Assembly: GCA_963837325.1 (NCBI GenBank)
Contig: CAWIMV010000001.1
Coordinates: 1,612,001 to 1,676,000, forward strand
Length of the DNA: 64,000 nucleotides
Origin: CAVQKZ01 sp963837325
GTDB taxonomy: Bacteria; Actinomycetota; Actinomycetes; Mycobacteriales; Jatrophihabitantaceae
Reading direction: 5' to 3'
Part shown: piece by piece, positions 59,045 to 64,000 of the stretch
Layout of the letters: the number at the start of each line of letters is the position of its first letter
How positions within the stretch are numbered: position 1 is the stretch's first letter
The notes under the pieces: model-generated
The model's input: the letters and a program-made list of their open reading frames with translations, nothing else
Databases searched by the model: none
Told to the model about the DNA's origin: nothing
Translations under genes and position numbers: made by a program

Positions 59045-61942
59045 GTTGTCGCGGTTGGCCAGCGCGGCGGCTTCAGCCCGGCTGCGCACCTTCAACTTGG
59101 CCAGGATGTTGGACACGTGCACGCTGACCGTTTTCTCGCTGATGTAGAGCTGGTTGGCGATCTGGCGGTTCGTGCGGCCCTCGACGAGAAGGGCGAGCAC
59201 GTCTCGCTCACGCGCGGTCAGCACGTCCGCCGCCTTCAGCGAAGCCGGCCGGGCGGCCAGGCCCAACGCGCGGACCTCGGCCAGCAGCGGCTCGGCCCGC
59301 AGGTTGCGAGCGACGTCGCGGGCCAGCGTCGCTAGCTCCGCCGCTTCGGGCCCTCGCCCGGCGGCCCGGAGTACGGCCGCGAGCCGGGCCCGGCTCCGCG
59401 CCACCTCGACGACGTTGCCGTAACCGAACGCCTCGACAGAGCGTTGCCAGGTCGCGACGTGGTCTTGTTCGCTCGGCGGGTCGATCCCGGCGAGCCAATG
59501 CAGGCGCAGCCGCTCAGCTTCCAGTCGAGCCAGCCAGGCCAACCCTTCAACCCCGAGCTTGCGGCTCTGCGGCAGGCCCTTTTCTGCGGTGGTGCGGCCA
59601 TCGTCGGCCAGCCGCTCCGCGGTTGCGACGATCTCCGCCCGCTGCGCCTGCGGGGCCGTGGCCAGCCCGGCAGACAGGGCGGCCACACCCTGGGCCGACA
59701 ACCGGATGCGGGCCAGGAACCAAGGCTCCTGCCACAGATCGTCGAGCACCCGCACGATTTCGTCGATCAACGCCAGCGCGTCGTCGACGCGACCGGCTTC
59801 CTCGTGCAGCTCGATCGCCGCGCCGACCGAGTACAGCGCTATCCGACCGTCGCGCTCCCACCAGGGCCGCAGCACCGGCAGCAGCTCCAACGCGGACTGA
59901 TCGCCGCGGCCGGCGCGGACGGTCATGCCGGTTGCCGCCAGCAGCGCCTCGGCCTGGGCCGGCGGCGATTCATCGGTGGTGTCGACCGTGCAAGCCGCGT
60001 CGTCCCAGTGGCCGCGGGTGTACTGGACCAGCCCGAGCATGGCGCGGGACTCCATGCCGTACACCGCCCATTGGCGGCCGGCCTCGGCGGCGCGGCGGCT
60101 GGCCTCGGCATAGGACGCCTGCGACTGCTCCAGCTCGCCGAGTTCGTAGTGCAAGCCGCCGAGGTTGTATCTGATCCGTACCTCGGCGGTGATGTCGCCG
60201 GATGCGCGGGCCTCGGCGGCAAGCGTGGACAGCCGCTGCGCGGCCGCAACAGGATCGCCGGCACGGCGGGCGAGCATGACCAGCGTTGTCTCGGCGTCGG
60301 CCACCACCTCGCTGGACTCGACGGCTGTCCCGATCTCGACCGCCTCCCGGGCCCACCGCTCGGCTTCGACTTCACGGGCGATGTTCAAGGCCGTGCGTGC
60401 GTGCAGGCCGGTGAGGCGGGCAACAAATGGCGACGGGGGATCGTTGGCCACCAATCGCAGCGCTTCTTCGGTGGCGGCGAACGCCTCGAGGTCGGTCTCG
60501 CCGGCGAGGGCAGCGAAGCCGAATGCGTACAGCAGCGTGGCCCGGCTCGTCGGCGGGGCGTCGGGCGCAAGCGCGTCCAGTGCTTCTCGGGCCAGCCGCA
60601 GTCCCCGATAGGAACGCCCGGCGGCCACGGCGGCGTCGACGAGGGCCAACACGAGAGGTGCGGAATCGGCCGGGGCCGAAGCGACGCGCGGCGCGAGCTC
60701 GAGCGCGGCTTCGTAGTGGCGCATGGCTTCTTGCGGTGCCGCCAGCGACATCGCCGCATCGCCGGCTTGGACGCTCGCGTCGTAGGCAGTTGGGAGGTCG
60801 TGGGACGCGCGGGCGTGACGGGCGAGTTCGGCGGCGCTGCCGTGGTCCTGTTTGGCCAGGACGGCGGCATAGGCAGCGTGCAGGCGGACCCGTTCGCCCG
60901 GCAGTAGGTCGTCGTAGATGGCCTCGGCAAGCAGAGCGTGCCGGAACGTGTAGCCCCGCCCGCTGCGGGTCGGCTCGAGGATGTGGGCATCGACGGTCTC
61001 GCGCAGTGCCGCATCGAGAGCACCGCCGGGCAGGTCGAGTACCGCGGCCAGCATCTCGTGGGAGACCCGGCGCCCGCCGACCGCGGCTACGCGGGCGACC
61101 TCGCGCGCGTCGTCGGAGATCGGATCGAGCCGCACGAGCAAGAGGTCGGCCAGCTGCCAGGGCAACTGCTGCGCGTCGGAGTACTGGTCCGCGGCCGCGA
61201 CGAGCTCCTCGGCGAAGAACGCGTTCCCGTCGGCGCGGCTGATGATGCTGCGTAGGTCGGCCTCGGGCATCGGCGCCGTGTGCAGCGCGCGCACAAGCGT
61301 GCGCACGTCGTCGGGGGCGAGCGGGTCGAGATGCAGTCGTTCTACGGCCGGTAGGCGCGCCCACTCGGCGAGAGTGGGCCGCAAGGGGTGGCGCCGGTGC
61401 ATGTCGTCGCTGCGGAAGCTGGCCACGATGGCGACCCGCTCGGTGCTGACGCGGGTGAAGAGGTAGCCCAGCAGGTCACGCGTCGCCTGGTCGGCCCAGT
61501 GGATGTCCTCGACGACGAGGAGCACGGGTTGGCGCTGTGCAGGCACGGCCAGTGCCCCGAGCACGGCATCGAAGAGGTCACCGCGGTCGACGCGGTCCTC
61601 GGTTCCAGCTACGGCCGGGCCGCGGCGGGGCAGCAGCCGCCCGATGGCTGGGTAGGCCTCGACCAGTTCGTCGGCGTGCTCAGGACGGTCGGCGGCGAAG
61701 CGGCCGAACGCCTCGCTGAACGGCAGATACGGGGGCGGAGCGTCCCCCAGATCAACGCAGTGCCCGATGAAGGTGAGCAGGCCTTCGTCCGTGGCGGCGC
61801 TGACCAACTCACTCAACAGCCGAGTCTTGCCGACGCCCGCATCGCCGTCGACGATGACGACCGAGGCGACTCCCGCGGTGGCCTGGTGAACGGCGCGCAG
61901 CAGCGTCTCGAGTTCCGTCGAACGGCCTACCAGTGGGTTCAT
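59033..61942 (-). CDS. LuxR-family large ATP-binding (LAL/MalT-type) transcriptional regulator
   Basis: The 969-residue regulator has an N-terminal AAA-type ATPase with Walker A GDAGVGKTRLL near residue 34 and Walker B LLVVEDIHWAD, then a long helical TPR-like sensor region. The C-terminal LuxR HTH is LTARERDVLALLVEGRTNRQIANQLYISEKTVSVHVSNILAKL. Such regulators often control degradation or secondary metabolism genes near them; the adjacent hydrolase is convergent, so no target is implied. I chose the ATG at 61942 (MNPLVGRSTELETLL); the frame upstream to 62209 covers the next small gene. Confidence 0.92.
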   Translation of the reverse strand: MNPLVGRSTELETLLRAVHQATAGVASVVIVDGDAGVGKTRLLSELVSAATDEGLLTFIGHCVDLGDAPPPYLPFSEAFGRFAADRPEHADELVEAYPAIGRLLPRRGPAVAGTEDRVDRGDLFDAVLGALAVPAQRQPVLLVVEDIHWADQATRDLLGYLFTRVSTERVAIVASFRSDDMHRRHPLRPTLAEWARLPAVERLHLDPLAPDDVRTLVRALHTAPMPEADLRSIISRADGNAFFAEELVAAADQYSDAQQLPWQLADLLLVRLDPISDDAREVARVAAVGGRRVSHEMLAAVLDLPGGALDAALRETVDAHILEPTRSGRGYTFRHALLAEAIYDDLLPGERVRLHAAYAAVLAKQDHGSAAELARHARASHDLPTAYDASVQAGDAAMSLAAPQEAMRHYEAALELAPRVASAPADSAPLVLALVDAAVAAGRSYRGLRLAREALDALAPDAPPTSRATLLYAFGFAALAGETDLEAFAATEEALRLVANDPPSPFVARLTGLHARTALNIAREVEAERWAREAVEIGTAVESSEVVADAETTLVMLARRAGDPVAAAQRLSTLAAEARASGDITAEVRIRYNLGGLHYELGELEQSQASYAEASRRAAEAGRQWAVYGMESRAMLGLVQYTRGHWDDAACTVDTTDESPPAQAEALLAATGMTVRAGRGDQSALELLPVLRPWWERDGRIALYSVGAAIELHEEAGRVDDALALIDEIVRVLDDLWQEPWFLARIRLSAQGVAALSAGLATAPQAQRAEIVATAERLADDGRTTAEKGLPQSRKLGVEGLAWLARLEAERLRLHWLAGIDPPSEQDHVATWQRSVEAFGYGNVVEVARSRARLAAVLRAAGRGPEAAELATLARDVARNLRAEPLLAEVRALGLAARPASLKAADVLTARERDVLALLVEGRTNRQIANQLYISEKTVSVHVSNILAKLKVRSRAEAAALANRDNLLG

Positions 61943-61995
61943 CGGACGGGGCACTCGTCCATCTTGGTGCCCAGTACTGACACGGTCGAGTGGAC

Positions 61996-62145
61996 CTAGT
62001 GGACGACCGATCGGGTCGGGCGCCGCGAGCGGTACCAGCGGCCGAGGCGGGTCGGCACGTCGCGGCGACCAGCCGTGAGCTGCTCGCGCCGGTATGCCAG
62101 CTCTGCCCGCAATGAGTCGGGGTTGAGGTGATCGAACTCGTACAT
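61996..62145 (-). CDS. Small basic hypothetical protein (49 residues)
   Basis: The ORF reads MYEFDHLNPDSLRAELAYRREQL and ends in a basic tail (RLGRWYRSRRPTRSVVH). The ATG at 62145 has AAGGAG seven bases upstream, a strong reason to call it real despite its size. An alternative start at 62181 adds 12 residues. No family recognised. It lies 53 bp upstream of the LAL regulator on the same strand. Confidence 0.5.
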   Translation of the reverse strand: MYEFDHLNPDSLRAELAYRREQLTAGRRDVPTRLGRWYRSRRPTRSVVH

Positions 62146-62250
62146 GGCCTGCTCCTTGGCTCGCTTGCTCGTACCACTCAAGCTGCCCGCCTAAGTGCGG
62201 CCCTGGCATCAGAAGAAGTCCCTATCTCGCTGGACGCGGCGGCTCCCTAG

Positions 62251-62341
62251 GTCCTGTCGAGGGCTGTGGACACTGGTCCTGTCAAGGGCTGTGGACACCG
62301 TCCTGTCAAGGGCTGTGGACACTGCGCTGCGCTCGTCCACA
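62251..62341. repeat. Triple 24/25-bp direct repeat with DnaA-box-like cores
   Basis: GTCCTGTC(G/A)AGGGCTGTGGACAC occurs three times head to tail, starting at 62251, 62276 and 62300. On the minus strand each reads GTGTCCACA, one mismatch from the actinobacterial DnaA box TTGTCCACA. A fourth, inverted TCGTCCACA lies at 62333-62341. The cluster is in the 240-bp gap before the M23 peptidase gene. Confidence 0.75.
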
Positions 62342-62393
62342 GGCCCCGGGCGCGCCGCACCGGCACTGCCGTTGACCGGCCACCGTGGTTGTC

Positions 62394-62930
62394 ATGTCGC
62401 GTGTCGTGGTGGCCGGCTGCTGTTCGGCGTTGCTGCTAGTGGGCCCCGCTGCGCCGCTCCGGCTATCGGCCCCCACGTCCGCCGCGCCTGTTCGACCCGC
62501 GGTGTCCTACGCGGCACCCTTGGCACCGCCGCTCGTGCTCACCCGGGCCTTCCAGCCACCGGCGGGGCCGTACGCCGCCGGGCATCGCGGCGTCGACCTC
62601 GCCGCCGCCCCCGGCCAGGCGGTAGGGGCGGCCGGGGCGGGCCGGGTGCGTTTTGCCGGGTCGGTGGCCGTACGGGGCGTGATCGTGATCGCACACCCCG
62701 ACGGCGTCAGCACCGAGTACGAACCGGTGCGCGCCGTCGTGGCGGCGGGCGAGCAGGTGACACGCGGCCAGGTGATCGGCACGGTGCGCGGCCGGCACGG
62801 ATCGTGCGCGCCCAGCCACTGCCTGCACTGGGGCGCCCGCCGCGACGGCCGTTACTTCGACCCGATGACGCTGCTGGTGCGGCTGGGCCCGGTGCGCTTG
62901 CTCCCCTGGCCGGCGGCCGTACCGGACTAG
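62394..62930 (+). CDS. Secreted M23-family (LytM) peptidase
   Basis: The 178-residue protein has a signal peptide (MSRVVVAGCCSALLLVGPAAP) and a LytM domain with the metal motif HRGVDLAA near residue 62 and the closing CLHWGARRDGRYFDPMTLL, where the first His of the usual HxH is Cys, a form often seen in actinobacterial members. It could be a peptidoglycan endopeptidase or a non-catalytic activator. A GTG nine bases upstream is an alternative start. It converges with xerC (4-bp overlap of stops) and is divergent from the rpsB side. Confidence 0.83.
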   Translation: MSRVVVAGCCSALLLVGPAAPLRLSAPTSAAPVRPAVSYAAPLAPPLVLTRAFQPPAGPYAAGHRGVDLAAAPGQAVGAAGAGRVRFAGSVAVRGVIVIAHPDGVSTEYEPVRAVVAAGEQVTRGQVIGTVRGRHGSCAPSHCLHWGARRDGRYFDPMTLLVRLGPVRLLPWPAAVPD

Positions 62931-63841
62931 GCCCGCGGGTGGGCCTGGGCGTACGTCTTGCGCAGCCGCTCGACCGAGACGTGGGTGTAGATCTGCGTCG
63001 TCGCCAAGCTGGCGTGGCCGAGCAGCTCCTGCACGCTGCGCAGGTCAGCGCCGCCGTCGAGCAGGTGCGTGGCAGCGGTGTGCCGCAGTCCGTGCGGGCT
63101 CAGGTCAGGAGTCCCGGGCACCGCGGCAATGCGTCGATGCACGATGGTGCGCACCGCCCGCGGATCGATCCGGCCGCCGCGGGCGCCGAGCACAAGAGCC
63201 GGGCCGCTGCCCTCGCGGGCCAACTGCGGGCGGCCGACGGCCAGCCAGTGCTCAAGGGCGCGCTCCGCGGCTAGCCCGTACGGCACGGTGCGTTCCTTCG
63301 CGCCCTTCCCGAGCACCCGCAGCACCCGGCGGGTGCGGTCGACATCGTCGACGTCCAAGCCAACCAGCTCCGCGACCCGGATGCCCGTCGCATACAACAG
63401 CTCCACGACGAGACGATCGCGGCTGCTGCTGGCGGTGGGGACCTCGGCGTCGGCGTCCATGACCCGCGCAGCCTCCTCGGCCCGCAGGACCGGAGGCAGC
63501 GACCGGTGCGGTCGGGGGCTGGCCAGGAGCCGACCCGGGTCGGTCGGGATCCGGCCGGTTCGGTGCGCCCAGGCCGTGAACGTCCGCAGCGCGGCCGCCC
63601 GACGGGCGAGGGTGCTGCGGGCGGCGTCGGCGTTGCGCTGGATCGCCAGCCACCCCCGCAAGTTGGCCAGCTCGATGTCCTCGACGCGCTGGCCACCCAA
63701 CCGGACGACGTGCTCGAGCAAGCCGACGACGTCGCCGAGATAGGCACGCACGGTGTGCGGCGAGCGGTTGAGCTCCAGCCGCAAATGTCGCTCGAACGCG
63801 TCGACGCTGTCGCGCAGCGAGATCGGCAGCGCCTCGCGCAT
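62927..63841 (-). CDS. xerC: Tyrosine recombinase XerC
   Basis: XerC acts with XerD to resolve chromosome dimers at dif. The 304-residue recombinase has the N-terminal core-binding domain (FERHLRLELNRSPHTVRAYLGDV) and the catalytic residues Arg in TGIRVAELVGL, Lys in GKGAKERTVP, His-x-x-Arg in SPHGLRHTAAT, His in LLGHASLATTQ, and the Tyr nucleophile in IYTHVS. I chose the ATG at 63841; the frame continues to a GTG at 63901 with no better ribosome-binding site. Confidence 0.93.
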   Translation of the reverse strand: MREALPISLRDSVDAFERHLRLELNRSPHTVRAYLGDVVGLLEHVVRLGGQRVEDIELANLRGWLAIQRNADAARSTLARRAAALRTFTAWAHRTGRIPTDPGRLLASPRPHRSLPPVLRAEEAARVMDADAEVPTASSSRDRLVVELLYATGIRVAELVGLDVDDVDRTRRVLRVLGKGAKERTVPYGLAAERALEHWLAVGRPQLAREGSGPALVLGARGGRIDPRAVRTIVHRRIAAVPGTPDLSPHGLRHTAATHLLDGGADLRSVQELLGHASLATTQIYTHVSVERLRKTYAQAHPRA

Positions 63842-63945
63842 GGCGACCAAGTCGATGCGCTGCTGCCCGCCGCGCTTTGCCACCAGTTTACCGTGCGACA
63901 CGCGCGGACGCGGGTCAAGCCGCCACGCACGCGCGGGACCATCCG

Positions 63946-64000
63946 ATTACCGCGCGGCGCGCTGTCGCGGTGCCCGCAGCCGCGCGGCGATGCGGTACCC
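63946..64000 (-). CDS. C-terminal end of an upstream gene (possibly dprA), partial
   Basis: The last 17 codons of a minus-strand frame end at a TAA at 63946-63948 and read GYRIAARLRAPRQRAAR. In actinobacteria dprA commonly sits just upstream of xerC, and a GGYR-type end fits its winged helix, but the visible part is too short to be sure. Confidence 0.35.

Noticed and set aside
1..64000. CRISPR arrays, rRNA genes, further tRNAs
   Set aside because: I looked for regularly spaced repeats with spacers, rRNA core sequences and other cloverleaf ends and found none apart from the tRNA at 16731-16803.

Overview
The window is a high-GC actinomycete chromosome segment. The G+C content is very high, GTG starts are common, genes overlap tightly by ATGA or GTGA, and the gene sets are actinobacterial: DUF4081-GNAT next to ispG, DUF2631, an SCO6745-like protein and an IdeR/DtxR-type iron box. 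I cannot place it below that level from the sequence alone.

Layout. 1-6.4 kb (all minus): 5' part of an ABC exporter, a GNAT acetyltransferase, then the isoprenoid/protease block ispG-rseP-dxr and a DUF998 membrane protein. 6.4-11 kb: an FMN alpha-hydroxy-acid oxidase, then an iron-uptake operon made of a single-polypeptide EfeU-EfeO fusion and a Tat-exported DyP peroxidase, under a near-perfect iron box. 11-13.2 kb (plus): pxpABC 5-oxoprolinase. 13.2-16.2 kb: PiT phosphate transporter with its PhoU-like partner, a DUF3618 protein, Bcp peroxiredoxin and a split-barrel flavoprotein. 16.3-22.8 kb is a decayed island: a frameshifted HNH gene running into an unusual short tRNA with anticodon UAG, an internally deleted IS481-type element inserted exactly behind that tRNA, a secreted GH79-like glycosidase, a phage terminase relic and a wrecked S1 protease gene. 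23-26.5 kb: an ArsR/AHSA1/DinB operon, an MBL-Rieske protein and DUF2631. 26.5-44.2 kb is a nitrogen and polyamine region: acyl-ACP desaturase, agmatinase, saccharopine dehydrogenase-like enzyme, FAD amine oxidase, a potABCD-type ABC transporter, Lrp regulators, a class III aminotransferase, alanine dehydrogenase and a second FAD oxidoreductase, with an FtsX-like permease and an SCO6745-like protein between them. 44.2-51.3 kb: a flavoprotein, a TetR/MFS efflux pair with tandem palindromic operators, an S9 peptidase and a FUSC-type membrane protein. 51.3-58 kb (minus): the conserved block rpsB-tsf-pyrH-frr-cdsA-(kinase)-(PPOX)-rlmN. 58-64 kb: an alpha/beta hydrolase, a large LuxR (LAL) regulator, a small ORF, a repeat cluster with DnaA-box-like cores, an M23 peptidase and XerC.

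How it works together. rpsB...rlmN and dxr-rseP-ispG are often one contiguous actinobacterial housekeeping block. Here they lie about 45 kb apart, with metabolic cargo and a decayed island between them. DUF2631, normally a neighbour of dxr, lies alone in the gap. The polyamine genes form a coherent unit: import by PotABCD, then oxidation or transamination by the adjacent FAD oxidase and aminotransferase, with Lrp control between divergent arms. The most unusual locus is the HNH/tRNA/IS481 junction at 16.3-17.7 kb.
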